A stretch of 64,000 bases of DNA from Oscillospiraceae bacterium (lineage in GTDB: Bacteria; Bacillota; Clostridia; Oscillospirales; Ruminococcaceae). Both the position numbers and the translations under genes were made by a program. Of this stretch, positions 31,373 through 40,363 are shown piece after piece. How positions within the stretch are numbered: position 1 is the stretch's first letter; every line of letters starts with the position of its first letter. Below the pieces are notes generated by a model. The model was not told the origin of the DNA. It saw nothing but the letters and a program-made list of their open reading frames with translations, and did not search any database. Location: positions 124,001 through 188,000 of the forward strand of contig JAFQIY010000016.1 of assembly GCA_017415165.1 (NCBI GenBank), given 5' to 3'.

Positions 31373-31435
31373 AGGTTAATCCTCCTTTTCGGACTGTAAT
31401 AATTATTAAAGTATTTTATGCACACGGCAGAGCGA

Positions 31436-31993
31436 TTATGCTCTTTCCATGTATTCACCTGTTCTTGTGTCAATTCTTACCATTTCACCCTCGTTGATGA
31501 AGAGAGGAACCTTGATTTCTGCACCAGTTTCAGTTGTAGCCGGCTTTGTAGCGTTAGTAGCTGTGTTACCTGCAACACCCGGTTCAGTGTGAGCAATCTG
31601 GAGTTCAACGAAGTTTGGTGGTTCAACTGCAAAAACCTTGCCCTTGTAAGAGCAAACCTTACACATCATTTCTTCCTTAACGAACTTGAAGTTGTCAGAA
31701 AGCTCAGCGGAGCTGATTGGCACCTGCTCGAATGTTTCAGGGTCCATAAAGTAGTAAAGCTCGCCGTCTGTGTAGGAATACTGCATATCCTTTCTTTCAA
31801 CGAAAGCTGTCGGGAACTTTGCGGAAGGGTTGTAGCTCTTTTCAATAACGGAGCCTGTAATAACGTTCTTAATCTTAGTTCTTACGAAAGCAGCGCCCTT
31901 ACCCGGCTTAACGTGCTGGAATTCAACTACCTGCAAAACGTTGCCGTCTTCTTCAAAAGTAACGCCGTTTCTGAAATCGCCTGCTGTAATCAT
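31436..31993 (-). CDS. efp: Translation elongation factor P
   Basis: 185 residues in three beta-rich domains: KOW-like N-terminal ([17 protein letters not shown]), OB domain II ([20 protein letters not shown]) and OB domain III, with [20 protein letters not shown] at the end. Lys32 in VKPGKGAAF is the tip residue that reaches the peptidyl-tRNA and is modified in some bacteria. EF-P rescues ribosomes stalled at proline runs. The window itself encodes such a Pro-rich client (11884-13074). Own promoter at 32063-32091. Confidence 0.97.
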   Translation of the reverse strand: MITAGDFRNGVTFEEDGNVLQVVEFQHVKPGKGAAFVRTKIKNVITGSVIEKSYNPSAKFPTAFVERKDMQYSYTDGELYYFMDPETFEQVPISSAELSDNFKFVKEEMMCKVCSYKGKVFAVEPPNFVELQIAHTEPGVAGNTATNATKPATTETGAEIKVPLFINEGEMVRIDTRTGEYMERA

Positions 31994-32062
31994 AAATAAA
32001 CCATCCTTGTAATTTTTTTCGCAACTGCACTGCCGTACAGTTTAGCAATTATGCTCATATAT

Positions 32063-32091
32063 ATTTTACTATATATTTTGCAATATTGCAA
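32063..32091 (-). promoter_or_regulatory. Sigma-A type promoter for efp
   Basis: On the minus strand TTGCAA (32091-32086), 17-bp spacer, TAAAAT (32068-32063), about 70 bases before the efp start. Confidence 0.6.
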
Positions 32092-32132
32092 GTGTTTTTC
32101 ACATTTTTTCCGCCGCAAACATAATATTTACG

Positions 32133-32172
32133 GAAAATTTAAAAGCGGACAGATATTATTCTGCCCGCTTTC
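32133..32172 (-). terminator. Intrinsic terminator of rpsU
   Basis: On the minus strand AAAGCGGGCAGA, loop ATAAT, ATCTGTCCGCTTT, then TAAATTTT: a roughly 12-bp stem with one mismatch. Confidence 0.7.
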
Positions 32173-32199
32173 TTGCAATTAAGCGTTAATAATTAACAA

Positions 32200-32373
32200 T
32201 TAATACTTACGCTTACGAGCAGCTTCGGACTTCTTCTTACGCTTTACCGAAGGCTTCTCATAGTGTTCTCTTTTACGAACTTCAGCGATAACGCCGTCCT
32301 TTGCGCAGCTTCTCTTGAAGCGCTTGAGAGCGGTATCCAAAGATTCGTTTTTACCAACACGAATTTCTGCCAA
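32200..32373 (-). CDS. rpsU: Ribosomal protein S21
   Basis: 57 residues starting at TTG 32373, with GGGAGGG 7 bases upstream: the protein reads [20 protein letters not shown] and ends EAARKRKY, a full S21 of the small ribosomal subunit. No ATG is available in the right place, so the TTG start is well supported. Monocistronic, with its own promoter (32431-32460) and terminator. Confidence 0.96.
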   Translation of the reverse strand: MAEIRVGKNESLDTALKRFKRSCAKDGVIAEVRKREHYEKPSVKRKKKSEAARKRKY

Positions 32374-32430
32374 TTTAATTCCCTCCCTTTGCCATACGGC
32401 AGAGGTTTATATACAAGATATAACTATTTT

Positions 32431-32460
32431 ATTATACCTTATACACCCTAATGTTGTCAA
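32431..32460 (-). promoter_or_regulatory. Sigma-A type promoter of rpsU
   Basis: On the minus strand TTGACA (32460-32455), 18-bp spacer, TATAAT (32436-32431). Confidence 0.8.
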
Positions 32461-32524
32461 GAGTAATTTCAAAAAAACTCAACAAAAAATTTTAACATTT
32501 TTCGGTAAGGTTACATAAATGCAG

Positions 32525-34951
32525 TTACTTTACTACGATATTAACAAGTCTGCCCTTTACATAAATTTCCTTAACAATGTTCTTTCCGTCGATTGCGGAA
32601 GCAACGCCTTCGTCTGCCTTAGCAATGCCGAGAACCTCAGCCTGCTCAGCTTCGGCAGGAATCATAATCTTAGCCTTGATTTTGCCGTTGACCTGTACAG
32701 CGATTTCTATTGTATAGACTACAAGTTCCTTTTCATCGTAAACAGGCCAGCTTTCATATGCAATGGTATCATCGTGACCGAAAATGCTCCAGATTTCTTC
32801 GCAGACGTGCGGAGTAATAGGAGAAAGCAGCTTCACAATGCCTTCAGCATATTCCTTAGGACACTTCTCTGCCTTGTATGCTGCATTCATAAATATCATA
32901 AGCTGGCTGATAGCTGTATTGAAAGCAAGCGCTTCAAAATCCTCTGTAACCTTTTTAACAGTCTGATGATACACCATTGCAAGTGTACCGTCATTTTCAT
33001 CGGTAAGATTTTTGCTTTCGGTAAAGAAATTCCATACTCTTGTAATGAACTTTCTTGCACCCTCTACACCTGCGTTGCTCCAAGGCTTTGAAACCTCAAG
33101 AGGACCCATAAACATCTCATACAGACGGAGTGTATCTGCACCGTAATCTCTTACGATATCACTTGGGTTAATAACGAATTCAGGGAAACGCTTACCCATT
33201 TTAATTCCGTTTTCGCCGAGAATCATACCCTGATGAACAAGCTTCTTGAACGGCTCCTTTGTAGGTGCAAGACCCTTATCGTAAAGATATCTGTTCCAGA
33301 TTCTTGAATACATAAGGTGTCCTACAGCGTGCTCAGGACCGCCTACATAAAGGTCTACAGGCATCCAGTGCTTGAGCAGCTCAGGGTCAGCAAACTGCTT
33401 ATCGTTGTTCGGGTCGATATAGCGGAAGTAATACCAGCTTGAACCCGCAGAACCCGGCATTGTAGAGGTCTCTCTGAGTCCCTTTACGCCGTTCTCATCG
33501 TAATTTTTCCATTCAGTTGCATTTTCAAGAGGAGCCTTGCCGTTTTTGCCCTTGTAGTCCTCCAGCTCAGGAAGAATAAGCGGCAAATTCTCATCTGCAA
33601 GGACGTGAATTTTACCGTCCTCTGTGTGAACAACAGGAACAGGCTCACCCCAGTAACGCTGACGTGCAAAAATCCACTCTCTGAAATGATAGTTTGTTGT
33701 ACGCTTTGCTACACCCATCTTTTCAAGCTTTACTGTGATAGCTTCCTTTGCTTCCTCAACGGTAAGACCTGTAAACTCCTCTGAATTGATAAGCTTGAAG
33801 CCTTTTCCGAGGTAGCTGCCCTTTTCGAGAGCCTTTTCAGAAACGTCCACGCCTTCGCCGTCGATAACCTGAATCATATCAATATTATGTGCAATAGCAT
33901 ATTCAAAGTCACGCTGGTCGTGGGACGGAACAGCCATAACCGCACCTGTACCGTAGCTTGCAAGAACAAAGTCACCGATGAACATTCTTACTTCCTTGCC
34001 GTTGACAGGGTTGATACAGGTCACACCTTTAAGCTCACAGCCTGACTTTGTCTTGTTGAGCTCTGTACGGTCCATATCGTTCTTTTTGAGCGTTTCATTG
34101 ATGTAAGCCTGAACCTCGTCCTTGTTTGTAATACGGGGCATAAGTGTTTTTACAATATCTCCGTCAGGAGCAAGCACCATAAATGTAATGCCGTAAATTG
34201 TTTCAATACAAGTAGTATAGATACTGAACTCGCCGCCGCCGACAATATCAAACTTGACCTCAACACCTGTTGATTTGCCTATCCAGTTACGCTGCATTGC
34301 CTTGGTGGACTCAGGCCAGTTGATTTCCTCCAGACCTTCAAGGAGTTTTTCGGCAAAAGCAGGCTGGTCGATAACCCACTGCTTCATATTCTTTCTTACA
34401 ACAGGGTAACCGCCTCGCTCGGATTTGCCGTCGATAACCTCGTCATTTGAAAGAACCGTACCCAATTCCTCACACCAGTTTACAGGCATATCAACATACT
34501 TTGCGTAGCCGTCAAGATAAAGCTGCTTAAAAATCCACTGTGTCCACTTATAGAATGACGGGTCAGAGGTTGCAATCATCTTTGACCAGTCATAGTCAAA
34601 GCCCAGCTCCTTGAGCTGCTTTGAAAAAGTCTTGATATTCTCCTGTGTAAAACCGTTAGGGTGATTACCAGTTGTAACAGCATACTGCTCTGCAGGAAGT
34701 CCGAAGGAGTCGTAGCCCATAGGGTGGAGCACGTTATAGCCCTGCATTCTCTTCATTCGGGAAACAATATCAGTTGCTGTGTAGCCCTCAGGGTGACCTG
34801 CGTGAAGTCCTACACCTGACGGATACGGGAACATATCAAGCACATAATATTTGGGCTTTGAAAAATCCCAGACATCTGTTTTGAAGCATTCATTTTTCTC
34901 CCAGTATTCCTGCCACTTTTTTTCAATGGCGGTATGATCGTATCTTTCCAA
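32525..34951 (-). CDS. leuS: Leucyl-tRNA synthetase
   Basis: 808 residues from TTG 34951, which has AAAGGA 9 bases upstream and gives the usual ERYDHTAIEKKWQ start; an ATG three codons earlier directly abuts the ribosome binding site. HIGH-type motif PYPSGVGLHAGHPEG, CP1 editing domain (TGAVMAVPSHDQRDFEYA), WYYFRYIDPNN, and the ATP-site loop as IKMGKRFPEFVINPSD in place of KMSKS. Class Ia enzyme charging tRNA-Leu. It ends the yhbY-nadD-yqeK-rsfS cluster, from which it is separated by three membrane-protein genes. No T-box is present in the short upstream gap. Confidence 0.97.
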   Translation of the reverse strand: MERYDHTAIEKKWQEYWEKNECFKTDVWDFSKPKYYVLDMFPYPSGVGLHAGHPEGYTATDIVSRMKRMQGYNVLHPMGYDSFGLPAEQYAVTTGNHPNGFTQENIKTFSKQLKELGFDYDWSKMIATSDPSFYKWTQWIFKQLYLDGYAKYVDMPVNWCEELGTVLSNDEVIDGKSERGGYPVVRKNMKQWVIDQPAFAEKLLEGLEEINWPESTKAMQRNWIGKSTGVEVKFDIVGGGEFSIYTTCIETIYGITFMVLAPDGDIVKTLMPRITNKDEVQAYINETLKKNDMDRTELNKTKSGCELKGVTCINPVNGKEVRMFIGDFVLASYGTGAVMAVPSHDQRDFEYAIAHNIDMIQVIDGEGVDVSEKALEKGSYLGKGFKLINSEEFTGLTVEEAKEAITVKLEKMGVAKRTTNYHFREWIFARQRYWGEPVPVVHTEDGKIHVLADENLPLILPELEDYKGKNGKAPLENATEWKNYDENGVKGLRETSTMPGSAGSSWYYFRYIDPNNDKQFADPELLKHWMPVDLYVGGPEHAVGHLMYSRIWNRYLYDKGLAPTKEPFKKLVHQGMILGENGIKMGKRFPEFVINPSDIVRDYGADTLRLYEMFMGPLEVSKPWSNAGVEGARKFITRVWNFFTESKNLTDENDGTLAMVYHQTVKKVTEDFEALAFNTAISQLMIFMNAAYKAEKCPKEYAEGIVKLLSPITPHVCEEIWSIFGHDDTIAYESWPVYDEKELVVYTIEIAVQVNGKIKAKIMIPAEAEQAEVLGIAKADEGVASAIDGKNIVKEIYVKGRLVNIVVK

Positions 34952-35008
34952 AAAAATCATTCCTTTGCTTTATTTAGTGCGGATTGTTCCGAATGACGGA
35001 AAATCCGT

Positions 35009-35506
35009 TTATTTACTTAATTGTTCAACTAAATCTATATGAGCATTTATCTTCTTTGAATAAAGAAAAACAAGTCCAATTATCAGATTTACAGGAATTG
35101 ACAATGTATACAGTGTTGTTATAGCTTCAAATGCAAATTCAGGCAGAAACGCCAAAGGCTTTATATCACTGAGCCAACCGACAAACGCAGCTGCGCTGCA
35201 TATAAAGCATCCAATGGGATAAACCCAGCGGTAAGCCTTTGCCCGATACCACAAATATCCCACAAGAGAAGCAGCAATCAAACCAAGAAAAAGCTTTCCG
35301 CACAGGATATATGACACAGCGGAAATTGCTGTCAGAACTGCCATAATCATCAGCGATATTCCGCCCGTATTCCCTGCTGTACATTTCAGATTTTCAATAT
35401 ATTTGCGCTGGTCGGATGCAGTGATATCATTTGCCGGTGCGTTTCCAATCCAATCCCAGTCATCAACATATTTTTCTATTTTTAAAATAAAAAGAGATAT
35501 TCGCAT
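35009..35506 (-). CDS. Small membrane protein of unknown function
   Basis: 165 residues. A hydrophilic N-terminus (KYVDDWDWIGNAPANDITAS) precedes four hydrophobic segments (ISLMIMAVLTAISAVSYIL; LFLGLIAASLVGYLWY; YPIGCFICSAAAFVGWL; LYTLSIPVNLIIGLVFLY). I do not recognise a family. It lies between the cell-division and tRNA-synthetase genes, in the same direction. Its start lacks a strong ribosome binding site. Confidence 0.55.
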   Translation of the reverse strand: MRISLFILKIEKYVDDWDWIGNAPANDITASDQRKYIENLKCTAGNTGGISLMIMAVLTAISAVSYILCGKLFLGLIAASLVGYLWYRAKAYRWVYPIGCFICSAAAFVGWLSDIKPLAFLPEFAFEAITTLYTLSIPVNLIIGLVFLYSKKINAHIDLVEQLSK

Positions 35507-35541
35507 TATATCACCATATTTCCCGTATCAAGAACAATTCC

Positions 35542-36168
35542 TTAGGTACAATATGTTCTTATACGCTTGTCAAAAACCATCAGAAACGCTACAACAAGGT
35601 ATCCGATACCAAAAACGGCATATACAAGCTGAATAAGATTTGCATTCGAAACAAATCCGAACTTTGCAAGAAATTCAACCTTGCTGATAATTGTAAAAAA
35701 GCCAATTGCCGTCAGCACGTTCATTATCGTCAGTGCAAGCCACGGAAGAAAGCCGCCGTTATAGAATTTGCGGATAAGCCATATTCTTGTGCCGTTTGTT
35801 ACAATAGACGGACCTCCGAAGGACAGAAATATCGAAATAACAGAGGTTGCAACCATAAAAATACAGATTGCCTTTACCATCTTTTCGCCGTGCTCACGGT
35901 TCAGAAGCTCTTCCTCGTTGTAATTTGCCGCAAAGAAGCTTTCCTGACGTTCCTGCCTGCCACCCTCACTTGTTGATATGTTTCTTGCGGCAACAGGCTC
36001 CTGCGGAACAGTTCTTTCGGGAATCACAAATTCCTTATGCTCCACAGGTACAGGTTCTTCCTTGAAATCGCTTCCATCAAGGCTTTCCAAAACAGGCATT
36101 TCGCTTCCGTCAAGACTTTCAAGAACGGGCAATTCGATTTCATCCATATCATAATTATTATTGTCCAT
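35542..36168 (-). CDS. Membrane protein with acidic N-terminal tandem repeat, unknown function
   Basis: 208 residues from ATG 36168 (AGGGGA 8 bases upstream). The N-terminal ~85 residues are acidic and cytoplasmic-looking and begin with two copies of PVLESLDGS. Then come four hydrophobic segments (AICIFMVATSVISIFLSFG; LPWLALTIMNVLTAIGFFTI; LIQLVYAVFGIGYLVVAFLM and neighbours) and a short tail. No recognised family. Confidence 0.6.
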   Translation of the reverse strand: MDNNNYDMDEIELPVLESLDGSEMPVLESLDGSDFKEEPVPVEHKEFVIPERTVPQEPVAARNISTSEGGRQERQESFFAANYNEEELLNREHGEKMVKAICIFMVATSVISIFLSFGGPSIVTNGTRIWLIRKFYNGGFLPWLALTIMNVLTAIGFFTIISKVEFLAKFGFVSNANLIQLVYAVFGIGYLVVAFLMVFDKRIRTYCT

Positions 36169-36198
36169 AGTCATTTCCCCTTTATGATTAAAATTGTG

Positions 36199-36567
36199 TC
36201 ATTTATCTTCAGTCATATCGTATACTTCTCTGAAATAGGTACTGAGATTGCTGTTGAAAGAAAGCATAAGCAACACGGCTGCATCAATTATCATTACTGC
36301 CGCTGCTGCTATTATGTAGGCAGGAGCAATATGTCCTGCTGTCATAATTATCATAACAGTAAGCACGGGAAGCTGCGATATACTAAGTATCACTCCGCAG
36401 TTTCTTGCGGTGAGACTTCCCTTTCCGATATGGTATGCAATCACAAAGCCGATTGCTGCCATTAATATATTGAGGCTTATCAGCGAAAAAAGCGACACAA
36501 TAAAGCACATAACCGACACAGCTATCGCTGTCTTTCTGCCCTTTTCAGCCTTGTCTGACAACGTCAT
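36199..36567 (-). CDS. Small membrane protein of unknown function
   Basis: 122 residues, about four hydrophobic segments (AIAVSVMCFIVSLFSLISLN; LMAAIGFVIAYHIG; VILSISQLPVLTVMIIMTAG; YIIAAAAVMIIDAAVLLML). GAAAGGA precedes the ATG. Follows rsfS by 41 bases and is probably co-transcribed with it. No recognised family. Confidence 0.6.
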   Translation of the reverse strand: MTLSDKAEKGRKTAIAVSVMCFIVSLFSLISLNILMAAIGFVIAYHIGKGSLTARNCGVILSISQLPVLTVMIIMTAGHIAPAYIIAAAAVMIIDAAVLLMLSFNSNLSTYFREVYDMTEDK

Positions 36568-36608
36568 GCAACCATATCCTTTCCCGTTATTTATGGCTCA
36601 GCGTTTTC

Positions 36609-36962
36609 TTAGTCCAAATACTTTGAAATATCAATATCCTCGCCGTCGCTCCAAAGACGTTCAAGGTTATAGAAATCACGGGTTTCCTTATAGAAAATAT
36701 GGATTACAACATCGGAATAATCGAGGATAATCCAGTTTGAACCGTTGTTGCCCTGAACCTGCTTAGGCTCTCTGCCCTGCTGCTTGAGTCTGAATTCGAC
36801 CTCGTCTGCAAGCGCCTTTGTCTGTGTTGAGGACGTACCGTCTGCAATTATAAAATAATCGGCAAGAATTGTCAAGTCCCCTATCTTTATCACGCGGATA
36901 TCCTCAGCCTTTTTGCCATCGAGGATTTTTACCGCAGAAGCAATAAGTTCTTCCTGTGTCAT
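36609..36962 (-). CDS. rsfS: Ribosomal silencing factor RsfS
   Basis: 117 residues, the full family length. Motifs: ILDGKKAEDIRVIKIGDLTI, ADYFIIADGTSSTQTKALAD, GNNGSNWIILDYSDVVIHIF and YNLERLWSDG. Binds ribosomal protein L14 and keeps subunits apart under starvation. Its ATG follows directly on the stop of yqeK (no gap), so the two are translationally coupled. Confidence 0.96.
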   Translation of the reverse strand: MTQEELIASAVKILDGKKAEDIRVIKIGDLTILADYFIIADGTSSTQTKALADEVEFRLKQQGREPKQVQGNNGSNWIILDYSDVVIHIFYKETRDFYNLERLWSDGEDIDISKYLD

Positions 36963-37553
36963 TTATACTTCAATCCTTTCCTTTTTCTTTTCGGTTATGT
37001 AATGATTATACGCTTCAATAGTGTGGTACGGGAGCATTGAGCCTTTTGCAACAACGTCCGTAACCGAGAATTTCAGCGCTTCAAGCATTGCCTTGTCAAG
37101 ACTCTGAAAGGCAAGCTTTCTCATTTTGTTTACATCTTTGTAATTACGGTCTGCAGAAATCAAATCCGCAAGATAAATTATCTTTTCCAGCTTGCTCATA
37201 TTGGCACGTCCCACAGTATGGTAACGTACCGCATTAAGCATATCATCATCGTGGATATTCAGCACGTTTTCAGCGTACCACGCACCTGCCACAGCGTGAA
37301 AAAGCGGCGGCGTACAAAGCTCCACCTCGGAGACATTCAGCTTTGATTTCTTCACCATTTCCAGCTGTTCTTCCTTGGGGATTTCCTTGCAGATATCGTG
37401 GAGAAGTCCCGTAATATATGCCTTTTCCTTATCGGCATAATCAAATTTCTCCGCAAGCTTCCTTGCTTCCTCCGCAACGTTAAGGCTGTGCTGAAAGCGC
37501 TTTTTGGAAAGCCTTATTTCCAGAATATCGGTAATTTCAGTTGCGGAACACAT
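36963..37553 (-). CDS. yqeK: YqeK-family HD hydrolase, bis(5'-nucleosyl)-tetraphosphatase (symmetrical)
   Basis: 196 residues. HD-domain metal ligands are seen in KRFQHSLNVAEEARKLA (His), ITGLLHDICKEIP (His-Asp) and FHAVAGAWYAENV, plus VRYHTVGRANMSKLEKIIYL ADL-type C-terminal motif. The family hydrolyses Ap4A to two ADP. Position between nadD and rsfS is the conserved Firmicutes order. AAAAGGAGG lies upstream of the ATG. Confidence 0.95.
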   Translation of the reverse strand: MCSATEITDILEIRLSKKRFQHSLNVAEEARKLAEKFDYADKEKAYITGLLHDICKEIPKEEQLEMVKKSKLNVSEVELCTPPLFHAVAGAWYAENVLNIHDDDMLNAVRYHTVGRANMSKLEKIIYLADLISADRNYKDVNKMRKLAFQSLDKAMLEALKFSVTDVVAKGSMLPYHTIEAYNHYITEKKKERIEV

Positions 37554-37568
37554 AGGGAAATCCTCCTT

Positions 37569-38177
37569 TTAGTCAGTATAAAGCTTGTTCTCCAGAATAT
37601 ATTTTACTACATTTTCGTGCACATAGCAAGATATATCGGAATTTTTTTTGATTTTTTCACGGATTTCCGTTGATGAAGCCTCGTATACATCCGTGCGGAG
37701 AAGCTTTACATTGCCGTATTTACGGAGGTTTTCAGCCTGTGCTTCAAGCTTGGCAATATCTGTTTCGCCGTCCTCACGGGAAGCAGCGATGAGGGTGCAC
37801 ATTGAGAGAATTTCCTCGAAATTCTTCCATCGTTCAAAGGAAAGAAGCATATCGCTGCCCATAATGAAAAACAGGTTATCATTGGGATAGAGCGTGCGGA
37901 AATGGCGGATTGTATTCACGGTATAGCTTACCTCTGACAGCGAGATTTCGTAGTCGCTGACGGTTACGAAATCCATATCCGCAAAGGCAAGTCTGCACAT
38001 TTCAAGGCGGTCTGCCGCCGAAGCAGGCTTGCGCTCCATATTCTGCTTGAAGGGAGAAATTGCTGTAGGCATAATGATTATCTCGTCAAGCTCGGTTTTG
38101 TCGTAAATCTGCTGAACGAGATTGACGTGTCCCTTGTGCACGGGGTCAAAGCTGCCGCCGAAAATTGCTCTGTTCAT
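37569..38177 (-). CDS. nadD: Nicotinate-nucleotide adenylyltransferase
   Basis: 202 residues. Nucleotidyltransferase motif GGSFDPVHKGHVNLVQ (GxFxPxHxGH), IIMPTAISPFKQ, FIMGSDMLLSFERWKN and the C-terminal SSTEIREKI (ISSTxIR). Joins ATP and nicotinate mononucleotide in NAD synthesis. Its ATG overlaps the TAA of yhbY by one base. Confidence 0.97.
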   Translation of the reverse strand: MNRAIFGGSFDPVHKGHVNLVQQIYDKTELDEIIIMPTAISPFKQNMERKPASAADRLEMCRLAFADMDFVTVSDYEISLSEVSYTVNTIRHFRTLYPNDNLFFIMGSDMLLSFERWKNFEEILSMCTLIAASREDGETDIAKLEAQAENLRKYGNVKLLRTDVYEASSTEIREKIKKNSDISCYVHENVVKYILENKLYTD

Positions 38178-38473
38178 TACTTTGTTTTAAGGTCAATTTT
38201 CGGATTCTGCGGGTTGCGCTTGAAAAGCACGAACTTGCTGCCGATAACCTGTACAACCTCGGACTTTGTCTTTTCTGCAAGCTCGTTTGCTGCCTCGGCA
38301 GGTGAAAGCATACAGTTTTCCTGCACCTTCATCTTGATAAGCTCACGTGCCTTGAGTGCGTCATTTACCTGAATAACAAGTGTATCAATAACGCCGTTCT
38401 TGCCAACCTGAAGAATTGTGTCTTCTGTTGAAGCTATACTTTTGAGCTTTGCTCTCTGTTTGCTGTTTAACAT
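38177..38473 (-). CDS. yhbY: YhbY-type RNA-binding protein (CRM domain)
   Basis: 98 residues forming one CRM domain: LNSKQRAKLKSIASTEDTIL, QVGKNGVIDTLVIQVNDALK, ARELIKMKVQEN and VQVIGSKFVLFKRN. Associates with pre-50S ribosomal subunits. It starts one base after the stop of the upstream hydrolase gene and overlaps nadD, so all are likely co-translated. Confidence 0.95.
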   Translation of the reverse strand: MLNSKQRAKLKSIASTEDTILQVGKNGVIDTLVIQVNDALKARELIKMKVQENCMLSPAEAANELAEKTKSEVVQVIGSKFVLFKRNPQNPKIDLKTK

Positions 38474-38474
38474 T

Positions 38475-39284
38475 TTAATCTATCCTTTCTTTTATAAGAA
38501 ACTCATATATTCTTCTATTGAAATCCTTCGCTTCCTCGTATGCGGAATGTCCCAGATTTTCATACATATAAATCTTACAATTCAGCTTCTCCGCAATTTC
38601 TTCGGAAGCCTCTCCTGTGACAACCTTATCCTGTTTTCCTCCAAGCACAAACACGGGACAGCTGATTTTATCCAGTTCATCCCAGGCTTCACAGGTAAGA
38701 CAGGCTTTCGCAAGAGTTATAAAACGCTTTACGTCTTTAGGCTTCTGCATTATTGTCAGAAGCGGCATAAAAAGCTTATATCGTATGACGTACTCCTCGG
38801 AATACATTTTCTCAGCCATATCCTTTACAAAGGTTTTCATATCGCCTTTTTCAGCCATTTCAATCCAGTTGTTAACAACGGTTTTAACTGTTTCGTTGCT
38901 ACGGGAAAGTGTTACGCAAAGCACTAATTTATTCACAAGGTCAGGTCGGTCAATTGCAAGGTACTGTGAAATCATTCCGCCCTGTGACACGCCGATAACG
39001 TCTGCATTTGATATTTTCAGCTTGTCCATTGCCGCCGCAACGTCCTTTGCAATGTCCCTTACGGTATATCCCTCGTGGATGTTTTCCTTTCGGTCAAAAA
39101 CGTACACTTTATATTCCTTTGTAAAAATACGGAACATATACGCAAGCGAAACCGATGCACCTTTAATACCTCGGGTGTTTAGTCCTTGTATCAGAACAAG
39201 TGGCTTATCTCCGCTGCCGAAAGTAATATAGTCAAGCTTCATATTGTCAGTTGTTAATGTATCCTCTTTTGCGTTGTAAAACAT
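38475..39284 (-). CDS. Alpha/beta hydrolase
   Basis: 269 residues. Oxyanion region LVLIQGLNTRG, nucleophile elbow GVSQGGMISQY (Ser), acid in VFVLGGKQDKVVTG (Asp) and His in YENLGHSAYEE complete a catalytic triad. No signal peptide, so cytoplasmic. Substrate unknown; esterase or lipase-like action is expected from the fold. Sits between tsaD and yhbY in tight spacing (12 and 1 bases), so it shares their transcript. Confidence 0.85.
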   Translation of the reverse strand: MFYNAKEDTLTTDNMKLDYITFGSGDKPLVLIQGLNTRGIKGASVSLAYMFRIFTKEYKVYVFDRKENIHEGYTVRDIAKDVAAAMDKLKISNADVIGVSQGGMISQYLAIDRPDLVNKLVLCVTLSRSNETVKTVVNNWIEMAEKGDMKTFVKDMAEKMYSEEYVIRYKLFMPLLTIMQKPKDVKRFITLAKACLTCEAWDELDKISCPVFVLGGKQDKVVTGEASEEIAEKLNCKIYMYENLGHSAYEEAKDFNRRIYEFLIKERID

Positions 39285-39296
39285 TTACGTCACCTT

Positions 39297-40328
39297 TTAC
39301 TTTACCGAAATATCATCAAGCGAAAGCGTTGCAACAGCGTTAAGACTTTCGTCCGCACGTCTGCCTGCAAGGTAGTCGTAATAAGCCTGACAGCCTATCA
39401 TTGCCGCATTGTCGCCGCAAAGGAACATTGCGGGCATATACAGCTTGAAGCCGTTTTTCTTACACTCCTTTTCAAGCAGTCCGCGCACTGCTGAGTTTGC
39501 GGAAACGCCCCCTGCAAGTGCAACAGTTTTATAGCCATATGCCTTTGCCGCACCGATTGTTCTTTCCACGAGAATTTCGGAAATTGTTTTCTGGAAAGCC
39601 GCCGCAAGATCGTTCTTGTTCACGGTTTCGCCTTTTTGCTCAGCGTTGTGGGCGATATTTATCACGGCTGTTTTGAGTCCCGAAAATGAGAAATCGAACT
39701 CACTTCCTGTTACCTTCGGATGAGGGAGTTTATATGTGTCGGGATTGCCCTCCTTAGCCGCCTTGTCGATATGCACGCCGCCAGGGTATGGAAAGCCGAG
39801 GACTCTTGCCGCCTTGTCGAATGCTTCGCCTGCGGCATCGTCACGGGTTCTGCCGATTACACGGAATTTTGTATAGTCCAGTACCTCAATAATGTGTGAG
39901 TGTCCGCCGCTTGCCACAAGGCAAAGGTATGGCGGTTTCAGCGGTTCATCGCTTTCTGCGCTTGTGAGGTAGTTTGCGGCGATGTGTCCTGCTATGTGAT
40001 GTGTCGGGATAAGCGGCTTGCCAGTTGCCATTGCAAGTCCCTTCGCAAAGCTTGTACCGACGAGAAGTGCGCCGATTAAACCAGGTGCATAGGTTACTGC
40101 AAAAGCGTCAATATCGTCAAGTGTACAGTTTGCTTCTTCAAGTGCACGCTGAACAACATCGAGAATGTTTTCACAGTGACGACGTGATGCAATTTCGGGA
40201 ACAACTCCGCCGAATTTTTTATGCTCCTCAATCTGCGAGGCGACGATGTTTGAGTGGATTTTCTTCCCGTCCTCAACGACAGCTGCCGCTGTTTCGTCGC
40301 AGGAGCTTTCTATTGCAAGAATTTTCAT
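39297..40328 (-). CDS. tsaD: tRNA N6-threonylcarbamoyladenosine transferase TsaD
   Basis: 343 residues from ATG 40328 (AAAGGA 9 bases upstream; a TTG three codons earlier is less likely). ASKHA ATPase-fold motifs: AIESSCDETAAAVVEDG, metal ligands in PTHHIAGHIAANY, CLVASGGHSHI, VIGRTRDDAAGEAFDKAARV, and ALAGGVSANSAVR. Catalyses the last step of t6A37 modification together with TsaB and TsaE. rimI lies just upstream, a common pairing. Confidence 0.97.
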   Translation of the reverse strand: MKILAIESSCDETAAAVVEDGKKIHSNIVASQIEEHKKFGGVVPEIASRRHCENILDVVQRALEEANCTLDDIDAFAVTYAPGLIGALLVGTSFAKGLAMATGKPLIPTHHIAGHIAANYLTSAESDEPLKPPYLCLVASGGHSHIIEVLDYTKFRVIGRTRDDAAGEAFDKAARVLGFPYPGGVHIDKAAKEGNPDTYKLPHPKVTGSEFDFSFSGLKTAVINIAHNAEQKGETVNKNDLAAAFQKTISEILVERTIGAAKAYGYKTVALAGGVSANSAVRGLLEKECKKNGFKLYMPAMFLCGDNAAMIGCQAYYDYLAGRRADESLNAVATLSLDDISVK

Positions 40329-40363
40329 ATTTTTCAATCCTTTCGTGCAACAATAAATCTATC

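Noticed and set aside
34952-35008. T-box before leuS
   Set aside because: The gap is only 57 bases and lacks the T-box sequence and antiterminator.
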